From: Bacteroidota bacterium
GTDB lineage: Bacteria > Bacteroidota > Bacteroidia > Chitinophagales > Chitinophagaceae
DNA length: 44,637 nt
Assembly: GCA_029561255.1 (NCBI GenBank)
Contig: JAKQJH010000097.1
Span: 1-44,637, forward strand
Direction: 5' to 3'
Shown here: positions 15,353-25,580 of the stretch, in pieces
Position numbering within the stretch: position 1 is the first letter of the stretch
Layout: each line of letters opens with the position of its first letter
Program-made: the position numbers and the translations under genes
The notes under the pieces: model-generated
Told to the model about the DNA's origin: nothing
Seen by the model: the letters and a program-made list of their open reading frames with translations, nothing else
The model's database searches: none

Positions 15353-18300
15353 ATGCAACTGCTTAAAAAAACAGGCCTCAGCTTATTATTCATCTTCACT
15401 GTGGTGTTCACCATCGCGCAGGAAATCCCAAGGACAGAAGCCAGGGTTGTATGGCTGCCCATCGACCGGACATATCAGGATAAGGATTCACTGATTGCGT
15501 TCCTGTCAGGAGTAAGCAACATCGGGTTGCAGAACCGGCAAATACTGAAAGGGTATCAGTCATCGGTTGATGAAATACCTGGTATTCGGCCAAAGAAAGA
15601 CTTCATGGAGACAGGTGCGGGATTCATTTATTCAACAGACAGTATCCAGGTCGCATTTATCCGGATGTATAATCCGGCTGATACCTTAGGCAGGGGCGAC
15701 ATGATTAGTCTGCAGATGCAGGTGCCTCAATTACCTTACCGGGGTGTTTATTCTGAACTGGCATTTAACGGGATCATATTTACAGATGCGGAAAAAAATC
15801 CATTGTATACCTTGGATTACCTCTTTCATCATGATAGCCGGAAGCTGGAGGATTCGCTTTTTGGGGTCATTATAAAAAGTTTGCATAGTACCTATGAACT
15901 GGTGAAGGACCGTCCGGAATTACCTGCTTCCCTGCTGGCTAAGGTTACAGCCGGTCGTTTTAAAAACAGGATTCCCCTGGAGATTATACGGGACGTAACC
16001 CGCAAGGACCTCGAAGCCTTTTTCATGTATACACAAGCTTACCCGGTTGGGTATATGGGGAAGAATTACCGGGCCAGCGAAAGTTTTGCCGGATGGCTGA
16101 TCAGCAACAGTCCGTATAGTGTGGGCGAAGTAAAACAAGGACTATTTCCGGTGTATAAAAATCCTGTCGAGTTTAAGAAAAGGCTGTCTGAATATAAAAC
16201 CGATGTGCTGAATGAACATACAGCAACCTCCCTGGCTACTGATGCCATCGGATTATCCAATCAGCTTAAATTCACAGAAGCCCAGCAGTTATCCGATTTC
16301 TCCATTGCTTTGGCAGAGGGGGTAAACGATACAATGTCAAAGCCAACCGTTTATCTCTGTAAGGCCCAGCTCTTCCTCGATCAGGAAAAGTATCCGGAGT
16401 CAGTTACCTGGTGTGATAAAGCGATTAAAGCCGCATTGCTTGCCGGTGACCGGGATATTGAAATTCAGGCCATCATCAAGAAAGGGTATTGCTATTACAA
16501 ATTGTCAAAGTACCAGGGTACGGAAACGATGATGAGTAATGCGGTTGATAAACTGAACCAGCACCGGGCAACACTGGGAGAGAAAGTATATAATAATAAT
16601 TACCGGAAAATACTGGAGTACCGGTCCTCGATCCGGAATAATGCCGGCCGTTATGACGAAGCGCTGCAATTACTGGATTCAGCGATCCGTATTAACAACC
16701 GGATCAATAGTTATGATGCTCAGCTGGCCAATGCCGGGTATTATGCTTTTATAGGCAGGGTGTATAACGATCAGGGTAAACCGGCAGATGCTGTACCTGC
16801 ATTGAAGCAGTCGGTCACTATTTACAGAAATAACAGTGATGTGTTAAACAGCGCGATTGTTGAAAACGACCTCGCTTACAGCTACTACAAACAGGGAAAT
16901 TATCGCCAGAGCCTGGAGCAGGCCGGTATGGCTTTAAATAAATTAGTAAGACTTGATGATTTCAATAATGCGGGGTATTCCATGTCGCTCACAGGTTCCT
17001 GTTACTGGCAAATGGGATTATACGACTCCGCCTTGTCTGCGCATCATGCATCACTGGCCTTGCGGGAAAAGAGTGGCAATCTGAGTGGACAGGCTTATTC
17101 ATGGACAAGACTTGGCGATTTATATAAAGAAAGCGGATCTAAAAAGCAATCCCTTCTTGCTTATGAGAAAGCGGCTGATTTATACAGGAAACTGATGGAC
17201 AGTACGGGGTTGGCCGAAGTATTTAATGCCAGGGGGCAAGTGTACCTTGATGATGAAAATTTTAAGAATGCCGCCAGTGAATTTGAAAAGGCCAATGGGG
17301 TTAGTCATAAGTCTACGGTGGAAGCATTGTATAAGCTCGGTATTGCCTGGAGCAGTATTGATACAGTAAAAGCCAGAAAGTACTTTCAGGAAGCAAGACG
17401 GAATAGCATTGACGATGGGAATACCGGGTATCAGTTTGCTTCCAGCAGGTTATTGGCGAGGATGGCGTATTTAAACCAGGACAAGCGGCTGGGAGAACGT
17501 TATTATAACGAATGTGTGGCACTGGGTAAAGAAATAAAGACGGCTTTTGCGGATGCACAGTGTCTGTCACTAACGGCCTATAAATTTGAATGTGAGACGC
17601 AACTTGACAGTGCCTTATTTTATTACCGGAAAGCAATGACAATCACCGATACGGTTGACCGGGGTGTTTCAGTGGGGCACCTGAATAGTATTGCCAGTAT
17701 ATTTATTTCTATGGGTGAATTCCGGAAAGCGGAGGACGCACTCAACAGCGCTATCCGCGTGGCCAGGGATATTTCAGACAGTCTGTCGTTGGGCAGTACG
17801 CTGCAGTTCAGTTCATTTCTTTATTCAAGAACAGCGGAGTTTGCCCGTGGCCTGGCAAACAATGACAGCGCCATCGCCATTTTCAAAAACTCAGGACACC
17901 TGATCCGCCTGGCCGGTACGTATGCATCAAGGGCAACATTATACAGCAGTATGGGGGAGAATAAGGAATCCATCCTGGCAAACCTGTACGCGGATAGTCT
18001 CTATAATGAGGAGATGCAGAAAGAGCAACAAGGTCTGCTATATAACAATATCGGAATTGTCTATATTAGTCAGGGCGATTACCCAACGGCCATGAAATAC
18101 CTGCTGAAATCGCTGACCATGCTGCCTAAAGTGACTAACAATGAGGATTACCTGCTGGTACAGGGGAATATGGCAGAGTGTTATATCGGGTTAAAGAAAT
18201 ACAAGGAAGCGAGAACCTTGCTGATGGAGTTCCTGCCCCTGACTCGTAAAATGAAATTGAACCGGATAGCTTCCGGGATGGCACTGGTTTTCGGAAAACT

Positions 18301-20110
18301 CAGTCTGCAGGAAAACAAGATAGCCGACGCGACCCGGTATTATACTGAAGCCTGGCTGTTCGGTGAAGCCAGTGGAGAAAAGGAAAAAGCGTTAGAGGCA
18401 TTAATCAACCTGGGCCGGATATACCGCAAAGAAGGAAATAAGGATACCGCAGCCGCCCGTATTCGTGAAGCGGTGGCCCTGTCTGTGAAATACAAACTGG
18501 CTGGCGGCTGGGAAGCATTTTATGAATCGGGACTGTTTTCATACGAAGCAAAGCAATATGACACCGCGGTGGTTTATTTCAAGGAGGCCGTCGGGTTGCT
18601 GGAAACGCTGACGGATAAACTGTTTGGCGGAGAGGCGGCCAAAAAGATATTTAATAATGATCCCCGTAAATCGGATTTATTTAATAAGATAACTTTCTCG
18701 TATTATAACCTGGGAGATATTAATCAGGCATGGTCCTATGCCAATCGGAGTAATATAGCCGGTATCCGTGAATTGTCCGGATCGCTGACTACGAATTCCA
18801 GTGATGCCGAAAAAAATGAGGCGTTGAAGAAATTATTTTCCCTCCAGGAATCAAAAAAGGCATTGGAAGGAACTCTGGAAAAGCAGGAAGGGGTAGCCCG
18901 GCAGGAAACGCTGAAGAAAATAGAAATACTCGAAGCGGATTACAACAACTTTTTATCAGATGTGGTGGAGCTGTACCCGGACCTGGGTACCTATTTCAGT
19001 AAATCAAATGCGGATGAATTCAATAAGTATAAATCAAAACTGCCTGCGGATGTAGCCGTGGCCCTGTACCTGCTGAACGATAAGACGCTGATGATTTTTA
19101 CCCTGACTAATGAAAAGCTCGCCGTGGATACCATGACGGTGGACCTGGCTCCCCGCATCAGCCGCTTTATCGAAGCGATCAAGAATACCGGCAAGCAGAC
19201 GGGTACCGGTCCTTTGTCCCTGCGCTCTGATCCGGTGGATGAGGACAAAACAGCCAGCACGGCGGCTTTTACCGATCTCTCCGGTGATTTGTATCAGGTG
19301 CTGATTCAATCGGTGGCCGATAAAATCAAAGGAAAAGAAAAGCTTTGCATCATTCCTACCGGGGTATTCAGTAACCTGCCATTTCAGTGTCTTGGTAGAA
19401 AACAAGCCGGAACAGCTTTTCGTTTCCTCATCGAGGATCATACCATTTTTTATACTAATAAAATGTCAGTCTTCTCCGACAGCATGCAACTGCCCGTGGC
19501 GCAGAATAATTATTCTTTTGCGGCATTTGGGGTGCCCGATGCCACGCTTAGGTTTAATATCAGTGAGGTAAAGACGATCGGGAAAATGCTGGGTTCGGAT
19601 TCCACCGTGTATACGGATACAAGAGCTACGGAAAGCATGGCTAAACAAAGCCTGGTTACCAAGAAGTATATTCACTTTGCCACGCATGGAGTACTGAATT
19701 ATTCCTCTGATTATTCGATGTCGTACCTGAAATTGTTGCCGGATAAAGACAGCACCCAGGGCAATAACGGGAAATTAACCATGCGGGAGATTCAGCGGCT
19801 GGGCATTACCGATTGCAGCATGGTTATTTTATCTGCATGTCAGACAGCAGTGAGCAAGGAATTGGTAAAGGGCTGGAGTATTTCACCGGCTAATTCATTT
19901 CTCATCAGTAATGTGAAAACGGTGGTGGCCAGCCTGTGGAAAGTGGCCGATGAACCCACGAGTCTGCTGATGCAATATTTTTATGAAAACCTGCCCGGCA
20001 TGGGGAAAGCAGAGGCTTTAAGACAGGCGCAGGTAAGGCTCAGTAAAGACCCCCGGTTTGTCCATCCCAATTACTGGGGCGCCTTTGTGCTATATGGGGA
20101 CTGGCGGTAA
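15353..20110 (+). CDS. Exported TPR-CHAT protease
   Basis: A 1585-residue protein with a signal peptide (MQLLKKTGLSLLFIFTVVFT, cut near Ala22-Gln23). Residues 25-280 are an unassigned N-terminal region. About 290-1130 is a long array of tetratricopeptide repeats (for example AGYYAFIGRVYNDQGKPADA and AYSWTRLGDLYKESGSKKQS). After a helical linker comes a C-terminal CHAT caspase-like domain (about 1300-1585) with the dyad His1445 in HFATHG and Cys1496 in ILSACQTA, and the usual end LRQAQVRLSKDP...YWGAFVLYGDW. TPR-CHAT proteins are usually activated when the TPR part senses a partner. Here both halves are exported, which is less common. It is translated right after the caspase gene, so the two are surely produced together. 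Confidence 0.93.
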   Translation: MQLLKKTGLSLLFIFTVVFTIAQEIPRTEARVVWLPIDRTYQDKDSLIAFLSGVSNIGLQNRQILKGYQSSVDEIPGIRPKKDFMETGAGFIYSTDSIQVAFIRMYNPADTLGRGDMISLQMQVPQLPYRGVYSELAFNGIIFTDAEKNPLYTLDYLFHHDSRKLEDSLFGVIIKSLHSTYELVKDRPELPASLLAKVTAGRFKNRIPLEIIRDVTRKDLEAFFMYTQAYPVGYMGKNYRASESFAGWLISNSPYSVGEVKQGLFPVYKNPVEFKKRLSEYKTDVLNEHTATSLATDAIGLSNQLKFTEAQQLSDFSIALAEGVNDTMSKPTVYLCKAQLFLDQEKYPESVTWCDKAIKAALLAGDRDIEIQAIIKKGYCYYKLSKYQGTETMMSNAVDKLNQHRATLGEKVYNNNYRKILEYRSSIRNNAGRYDEALQLLDSAIRINNRINSYDAQLANAGYYAFIGRVYNDQGKPADAVPALKQSVTIYRNNSDVLNSAIVENDLAYSYYKQGNYRQSLEQAGMALNKLVRLDDFNNAGYSMSLTGSCYWQMGLYDSALSAHHASLALREKSGNLSGQAYSWTRLGDLYKESGSKKQSLLAYEKAADLYRKLMDSTGLAEVFNARGQVYLDDENFKNAASEFEKANGVSHKSTVEALYKLGIAWSSIDTVKARKYFQEARRNSIDDGNTGYQFASSRLLARMAYLNQDKRLGERYYNECVALGKEIKTAFADAQCLSLTAYKFECETQLDSALFYYRKAMTITDTVDRGVSVGHLNSIASIFISMGEFRKAEDALNSAIRVARDISDSLSLGSTLQFSSFLYSRTAEFARGLANNDSAIAIFKNSGHLIRLAGTYASRATLYSSMGENKESILANLYADSLYNEEMQKEQQGLLYNNIGIVYISQGDYPTAMKYLLKSLTMLPKVTNNEDYLLVQGNMAECYIGLKKYKEARTLLMEFLPLTRKMKLNRIASGMALVFGKLSLQENKIADATRYYTEAWLFGEASGEKEKALEALINLGRIYRKEGNKDTAAARIREAVALSVKYKLAGGWEAFYESGLFSYEAKQYDTAVVYFKEAVGLLETLTDKLFGGEAAKKIFNNDPRKSDLFNKITFSYYNLGDINQAWSYANRSNIAGIRELSGSLTTNSSDAEKNEALKKLFSLQESKKALEGTLEKQEGVARQETLKKIEILEADYNNFLSDVVELYPDLGTYFSKSNADEFNKYKSKLPADVAVALYLLNDKTLMIFTLTNEKLAVDTMTVDLAPRISRFIEAIKNTGKQTGTGPLSLRSDPVDEDKTASTAAFTDLSGDLYQVLIQSVADKIKGKEKLCIIPTGVFSNLPFQCLGRKQAGTAFRFLIEDHTIFYTNKMSVFSDSMQLPVAQNNYSFAAFGVPDATLRFNISEVKTIGKMLGSDSTVYTDTRATESMAKQSLVTKKYIHFATHGVLNYSSDYSMSYLKLLPDKDSTQGNNGKLTMREIQRLGITDCSMVILSACQTAVSKELVKGWSISPANSFLISNVKTVVASLWKVADEPTSLLMQYFYENLPGMGKAEALRQAQVRLSKDPRFVHPNYWGAFVLYGDWR

Positions 20111-20179
20111 AATACCCTTGGTAGGGTATGCCGTATGAATTAAGTAAATATTACATTTATCTTATAAACTGAAATTGAA

Positions 20180-21556
20180 ATGAAAAAATACGTTGTTTTA
20201 ATCTTATTCGCTGCGATAGCCGGCACCCAGGTTAATGCGCAGATAAAAGCCTTAGGTGATAAAAAGCCAGCCAAATCCCCCTGTACCACACTGGTGGGGG
20301 ATGAAATGTTGCCGGGTATGGCCGATACGACTACCGGAAGATCGGTGTCGGACAATTATAAAACCTGGGAAAACGGCGCTGTACTCCTTGTTAAATTCAT
20401 GAACAACACGGGTAGCCCGGCCATCCGGGAGCGCATTACCCGGTATGCAAAGGAGTGGGAGAAATTTGCCAATATCAAATTGAATTTTGTACCGGATAAT
20501 ACCCCCACCACCAATATCCGTATCCGTCTGGGCAGCCGGCGTGATAAACTCGGACATAATTCCGCCGTGGGTATTGACAATGATCAGCGTGCGCAAGCCC
20601 GTCAAACCATGAACCTCGATACCAGTGATTTCCTGGATCATGATTTTTTCCTGAATGATTTAAAAACCGGCGGGCCTTTTTATAAGTTCCTGGTGGCAAA
20701 AGGAAAAGACATGAAAAGCTATACCTATCCCCAGTTCTATAATGATGTAATCGATTTCCCATCTCCGTTGCCCCGGTTTGCTGAGAAAGTGGCCAAAGGC
20801 ACCACGATGCATGAATTCGGTCATGCACTGGGTTTATTACATGAACAAAGCTATCCCGGTGCGATAAAATGGAACAAGGATACGGTATACAAGTATTATG
20901 AGCAGTATGACTGGGATAAGGCGAAAACAGATTTCAATGTACTGGAGATCAGTGAACAGTTTTTCACTAATGGTACCGCGTATGACCCCAAATCAATCAT
21001 GCACTATTCCATTCCTGCCTGGCAGACGGTGGATGGGTATTCGGTAGATGAAAATTATGAAATGTCAGATGGCGATAAGAAAATCATCGCTGCCATCTAT
21101 CCAAAAGATAAAAAAATATCGGCACTGGCAGTGCCCAAAGTGACTGTTTCAAATTTTGTAAAACTGGAAGTTAAAAAGGACGACGTAAAGAAGGCCCTGA
21201 TCATCACACCCTATTTTAATGTCAGAACCGGTGCAAAACTGGCAAATGCCTATTATGTGGCCCGGTTAACCACCGAGGATGGACAATATTATATTGCCAC
21301 CAAAAGCCTGAAGTTTAACTGGGGTGGATTCAGTGGTACCTATCTTAAAATGAACCTGCTGCCCAATACGAAGAAGACGTATAATAAACTGGCTAAAAAA
21401 GACCTCCAGCTGGTATTGCCTTACAAAGAAATACCCGAACTGGCCGGCAAAAATTTCAGGGTAGAGTTTACGGTGTACCAGAATGATGTGGCAACCGGCA
21501 AACTGGATCGTTTTGTTACGTATTCCCTGTCTTCGCCATTGAGCCTGGTAAGATAA
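20180..21556 (+). CDS. Exported astacin-like zinc metalloprotease
   Basis: A 458-residue protein with a signal peptide (MKKYVVLILFAAIAGTQVNA). The catalytic domain (about 55-310) has the extended zinc site HEFGHALGLLHEQ, with His211, Glu212, His215 and His221, and the Met-turn SIMHYS at Met274, as in the astacin/M12A group of metzincins. Asp/Asn-rich beta segments precede it, and no separate inhibitory propeptide is obvious. The last 145 residues are a beta-rich domain of unknown role. It starts 69 bp after the TPR-CHAT stop with no terminator between, and a terminator follows at 21586. It therefore closes the presumed protease operon, and could be a zymogen or effector processed by the two cysteine proteases; this is inference. 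Confidence 0.9.
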   Translation: MKKYVVLILFAAIAGTQVNAQIKALGDKKPAKSPCTTLVGDEMLPGMADTTTGRSVSDNYKTWENGAVLLVKFMNNTGSPAIRERITRYAKEWEKFANIKLNFVPDNTPTTNIRIRLGSRRDKLGHNSAVGIDNDQRAQARQTMNLDTSDFLDHDFFLNDLKTGGPFYKFLVAKGKDMKSYTYPQFYNDVIDFPSPLPRFAEKVAKGTTMHEFGHALGLLHEQSYPGAIKWNKDTVYKYYEQYDWDKAKTDFNVLEISEQFFTNGTAYDPKSIMHYSIPAWQTVDGYSVDENYEMSDGDKKIIAAIYPKDKKISALAVPKVTVSNFVKLEVKKDDVKKALIITPYFNVRTGAKLANAYYVARLTTEDGQYYIATKSLKFNWGGFSGTYLKMNLLPNTKKTYNKLAKKDLQLVLPYKEIPELAGKNFRVEFTVYQNDVATGKLDRFVTYSLSSPLSLVR

Positions 21557-21585
21557 GTTCAGACACCCGGGATTAATTAATTACA

Positions 21586-21668
21586 GCTGTTTCATCAGTT
21601 TTTCAGTATGCGCCAATGCAAGGGCTGGTTTAACCTACTGAAAGACAGTTGAAACAGCCTTTTTTTTT
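21586..21668 (+). terminator. Terminator after the protease operon
   Basis: GCTGTTTCA (21586-21594) pairs with TGAAACAGC (21650-21658). A nested CAGTA/TACTG pair lies inside, and a run of nine T residues follows. The loop is long, but the T run makes termination likely. Confidence 0.7.
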
Positions 21669-21715
21669 CTTTTTGATTCCATAAAGAAATCTCCGGCTTT
21701 TAACCCGGAAGCCTG

Positions 21716-21724
21716 TATATTTGC
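21716..21724 (+). promoter_or_regulatory. Promoter -7 element for tRNA-Pro
   Basis: TATATTTGC fits the Bacteroidota -7 consensus TANNTTTG and lies about 24 bp before the mature tRNA start. No clear -33 TTTG at the usual spacing is visible. Confidence 0.55.
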
Positions 21725-21747
21725 ACTCCCCTGAAATACGGGGTGTG

Positions 21748-21821
21748 CGGGAGGTAGTTCAGCCCGGTAGAATACCTGGTTTGGGACCAGGGGGTCGCAG
21801 GTTCGAATCCTGTCCTCCCGA
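21748..21821 (+). tRNA. tRNA-Pro (anticodon TGG)
   Basis: A 74 nt cloverleaf. The acceptor arm CGGGAGG pairs with CCTCCCG and the discriminator is A. The D-arm region is TAGTTCAGCCCGGTAGAATA, the anticodon stem CCTGG/CCAGG with loop TTTGGGA, and the T-arm GCAGG-TTCGAAT-CCTGT. Anticodon TGG reads proline codons. The CCA end is not encoded, as is usual in Bacteroidota. A short terminator follows. Confidence 0.96.
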
Positions 21822-21852
21822 CAGTATAACTAGTTCTCTAGTTTAAAAAATG

Positions 21853-21880
21853 CCGTAAATCATTGATTTACGGTTTTTTT
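21853..21880 (+). terminator. Terminator after tRNA-Pro
   Basis: CCGTAAATCA and TGATTTACGG form a perfect inverted repeat followed by seven T residues. Confidence 0.8.
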
Positions 21881-22177
21881 ATGCATATAGGTCTGTATTT
21901 ACTTTCCAGTGACTCTGCCGGCAGGTGAATTAGCCGGTGAGCGACTTTCAACTATCCTTTCTGTCTGCATATAAGTCCGCTATTACACAAAACATAGGTA
22001 TTAATGAGCAGGATTGTTACATCATAAAATGTGTACATAGAGGAAGAACTTTAATTAATTTCCTGTGGTTAATTCTCCGTTATGCTTCTGTTGACATCCA
22101 GTAAGTTTCGAACTGAGTAAGAGAATCTTTCAATAAATGATGGATTGAGAATTATCTGAACCGTTCAATTAATTCCT

Positions 22178-22229
22178 AAACCGGGTTAAAAAAAAGACAA
22201 AGCCTGATCAGGCAAAAAGAACCCGGTTT
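22178..22229. other. Nested inverted repeat in a gene-free stretch
   Basis: AAACCGGGTT (22178-22187) pairs with AACCCGGTTT (22220-22229). Inside it lies the palindrome GCCTGATCAGGC (22202-22213). A second hairpin, CTGTATGTAGTT/AACTACATGCAG, is at 22373-22400. The 760 bp between the tRNA terminator and the histidine kinase contain no gene that I can see. These structures may be regulatory or old repeat remnants. Confidence 0.4.
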
Positions 22230-22640
22230 CTGCCGCTGCGATTATATGATGCTGTATGCGTGAGCACAAACCGCTGAATACCTTTTGATTTTTTTTCCTG
22301 CTGCCCGGAAAACGATGAAGCAGTATTGCTGCTTGTTCGGACAAAGAAAACATATGCGTTATAGTTGGAAAGCTGTATGTAGTTTAAAAACTACATGCAG
22401 TATTGTCTGATGACAAATAATAGTAATCTATGGTTAGAATTAACCATTTTTAGCCGAGCGATAAATGTGTAAGTAATACATAAATCTATTTACATGATAA
22501 AAAGAATTGATTTAAATCAGTGGATTTACATTTAAAACAAAATAATGACAATAATGCTTGAAGAAAAATTGCTTTTGTTGAACTGAATTTGCTAAAATTA
22601 CAGTTCAAATGAAACAACCACCACTATTTTAAAATCCGAA

Positions 22641-25187
22641 ATGATTAACTCACCTGAGCCTGGAAAAATACCTCAGTTTCCAACACCATATGTTCAGTAT
22701 ACGTGTCAGATCAGAAATTCAACTTTTAGTATATTATCTGTTTCTGAAAAAATTTTCAGTCTGACAGGCTTTACTCCGGAGGAATGGTGCTCCAGTAATA
22801 ATGTCTTGTTCAATATCATGCATCCTGGTGACAGGGAACGGGTCTTCAACGCATACAATTCCATTTCCGCAAGGAATAATGAACTGTCTATCCAATACAG
22901 GCTGATTGACAAAAACGGTATAACACGTTGGATACAGGATATTGCGATCCTGACAAAAAAAGATGAAAATGGCACCCTTGAATTGAAAGGGTATCTGTAT
23001 GATGTGTCGGGAAAAAAGAAAATTACTGAAATTGTTAAGACACTAAAAGCATACCAGTTTGCTTTAAACGAAAGTGCAATTGTATCGTTAACCGATTTAG
23101 AAGGCCGGATTATTTATGTAAACGAAAATTTTATATATTATTCAGGTTATACCCGGCACGAACTGATTGGCAGGACACACCGTATAATAAACAGTGGTTA
23201 CCACCCGGCTGATTTCTTTTCAAACATGTGGAAAACGGTCCGGACGGGGAAATCCTGGAGAGGTGAAGTCAGGAATAGAGCCAAAGATGGCACCTACTAC
23301 TGGGTCGATACCGTTATTACGCCGGTATTCAATGAAAAAAAGGAAATAACTCAATTTCTTTCCATCCGCAACCTGATCAGCAAGCAAAAGGAGCAGGAGG
23401 AGGCTATAAAACAAAGTGAGGAAAAATTCAGGGATATTGTTGAAAGTACTTCGGATATGATACAAAGTGTTGATGGAAACGGTTTAATTGTTTTTGTCAA
23501 TAAAAGCTGGAGTAACAGGTTGGGATATACTGCCGAAAATGTGGTTGGTAAACCGGTTATAAACTTTATCACCCCCGAGAGAAAGGACCACTGGAGCCAG
23601 ATTTTCCATACTATTAGGAGCGGAACGGAAGTAAGATCCGCCGAAGTGATTTTTATTACCAAAGATGGCGAAAGAGTATTTTGTGAGGGGAATATTAATT
23701 CCCGGTACGAGAATGGAACGATGGTGTTGACCAGAGGTATTTTCCGGGATATCAGTTCAGCCAGAAAATTAATGGAAACACTTGAAAGGAACCAGGGACA
23801 ATTAAAAGAAGCCCAGCGACTTGCCCAAGTGGGATCCTGGCATTATGATACCGGTTTGAATCTCCTGGAATGGTCTGAGGAAGCATGCCGGATCTTTGAA
23901 GTCAGTGATGAATCCCAAATATCCTATGAACTCTTTCTGTCCTCCGTACATCCGGATGACCGGGACTTAGTAAATGAAGCACATGCGGAAGCCTTAAAGG
24001 GCGAACCATACAATCTTGAACATCGTTTATTCATTAATGGTAAAATAAAATGGGTGAAATCCATTATCCAAATAAGGTTTGACAATAATCATGAACCGTT
24101 GATTTATAGTGGAAGTGTTCAGGAAATTACTGAAAAAAAGTTGGCAGAGATTGAAATATTTAAACACCAGCATCAACTGAAAGAGGCGCAGCGTACTGCA
24201 AATATTGGTAATTATGAGTGGGATACCGTGAACAATAAAGTTTCCGGGAGCGATCATTTTTATCAGCTGCTCGGGTTACGAAAAAAGAAGTGTTATGATT
24301 TTGATCTGTTATTTAACAATGTACACCCGGATGATCGTGAATCCCTTCAGAAAGTGATCCAGAAATCCATTCAGTCTTCGGAATCCTTTTCCATCCAGTT
24401 CCGTTATATAACTCCAGACGGGATGATAAAGCATTTTGAAGCTATAAGACAATCACATAATTACCAGTCCTGCGAAAAAAATTATTTTGCCGGTACAATA
24501 CAGGATATTACTGAATTAAAAAAAACAGAACAGAAGTTATTTAATTCCATAATCGAAGCAGAAGAAAATGAACGCAAGAGGATTGCTGCCGAATTGCATG
24601 ACGGCGTCTGCCAGTATCTCGCAACTTCAAAACTGCTTCTACAGGCACTTGATACGAATTCCGACCAGCCCCTGTCCTCCCAGAAGCCTATACTCGATAG
24701 GATATTTGCTACCGTGAATGAATCGTTGAGACTGACCCGGAATGTATCCCAGCAACTGGTCCCCCTGATTCTGTATGAAGAAGGCCTTCTTTCTGCCATT
24801 CAGGAACTAATTTCCACCTTAAACCTGGTGGACAGCCAGCGGTATCATATTTGCACTGAGGGGCGTCCTGTAGATCCTGAGCCTCATTTTTCAATTAACC
24901 TATATCGTATTGTTCAGGAATTTATTAATAACAGCCAAAAGTATTCCGAAGCCAGCAGTATAAAAGTAAAAATACTCTATTCCGTCAATGCGCTGGAAAT
25001 TCATCTGTCTGACAACGGGTGTGGTTTTGACCTTGAACAGGTTAAAAAACAAAAAGGGATTGGTCTGTTCAACATGACTAACCGGATCTGTTCAATCGGG
25101 GGACGGTTCAGGTTTGCCAGCCGGCCGGGCAAAGGGGTTTCTTTAAAATTATATATTCCGGTTTCTAAATACAGTAGCAAAGGTTAA
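22641..25187 (+). CDS. Multi-PAS sensor histidine kinase (HisKA_3 type)
   Basis: An 848-residue cytoplasmic kinase without membrane helices. Five PAS domains occupy about 15-635, with typical PAC ends (IRNLISKQKEQEEA, TRGIFRDISSARK, YSGSVQEITEKKL, FAGTIQDITELKK). The dimerisation/phosphoacceptor segment is of the NarX/DegS class, KRIAAELHDGVCQYLAT, with His653. The ATPase domain shows the N-box EFINNSQKYSEA, the D-box LSDNGCGFD and the G-box GIGLFNMTNRI. Kinases of this class phosphorylate LuxR/NarL-type response regulators; none is encoded next to it in this window, so its partner is elsewhere. It probably senses a soluble ligand or redox state through the PAS set. About 390 bp without a gene follow it. 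Confidence 0.95.
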   Translation: MINSPEPGKIPQFPTPYVQYTCQIRNSTFSILSVSEKIFSLTGFTPEEWCSSNNVLFNIMHPGDRERVFNAYNSISARNNELSIQYRLIDKNGITRWIQDIAILTKKDENGTLELKGYLYDVSGKKKITEIVKTLKAYQFALNESAIVSLTDLEGRIIYVNENFIYYSGYTRHELIGRTHRIINSGYHPADFFSNMWKTVRTGKSWRGEVRNRAKDGTYYWVDTVITPVFNEKKEITQFLSIRNLISKQKEQEEAIKQSEEKFRDIVESTSDMIQSVDGNGLIVFVNKSWSNRLGYTAENVVGKPVINFITPERKDHWSQIFHTIRSGTEVRSAEVIFITKDGERVFCEGNINSRYENGTMVLTRGIFRDISSARKLMETLERNQGQLKEAQRLAQVGSWHYDTGLNLLEWSEEACRIFEVSDESQISYELFLSSVHPDDRDLVNEAHAEALKGEPYNLEHRLFINGKIKWVKSIIQIRFDNNHEPLIYSGSVQEITEKKLAEIEIFKHQHQLKEAQRTANIGNYEWDTVNNKVSGSDHFYQLLGLRKKKCYDFDLLFNNVHPDDRESLQKVIQKSIQSSESFSIQFRYITPDGMIKHFEAIRQSHNYQSCEKNYFAGTIQDITELKKTEQKLFNSIIEAEENERKRIAAELHDGVCQYLATSKLLLQALDTNSDQPLSSQKPILDRIFATVNESLRLTRNVSQQLVPLILYEEGLLSAIQELISTLNLVDSQRYHICTEGRPVDPEPHFSINLYRIVQEFINNSQKYSEASSIKVKILYSVNALEIHLSDNGCGFDLEQVKKQKGIGLFNMTNRICSIGGRFRFASRPGKGVSLKLYIPVSKYSSKG

Positions 25188-25580
25188 CGGTTAAATGTAT
25201 GGCTACACCAGGGGTTGTTGGCCAGTGCCGGCAATAAGTAATTTTTGGAAATCTGTAGCCAGCTTACTCAGTAATTGACAGGGGCTCCAGTTGGATTCAT
25301 TGAAAACAAGACTTAACAGCAGAAAGGTGGTTTAACCTGCGTGACCGGCTCATGAAGGTTGTATAATTCTGGCTTGATATAAATATAATATTTTTGATAT
25401 GCCATTATTTATTTCAAGATGGTTTTAAGTATTCTTGCTTAATCAGTTAAGTGGTTTCCATTAATTACATTTATTAGCGTTGCTGAGATATATTTTTTCC
25501 GCCGGTTATGCGTTTTGTTTGCACAAGTACCAGGCCGTCTGAGCAAGGGCCATATTTTTAAAATCCAAAATCTGAAGTGC

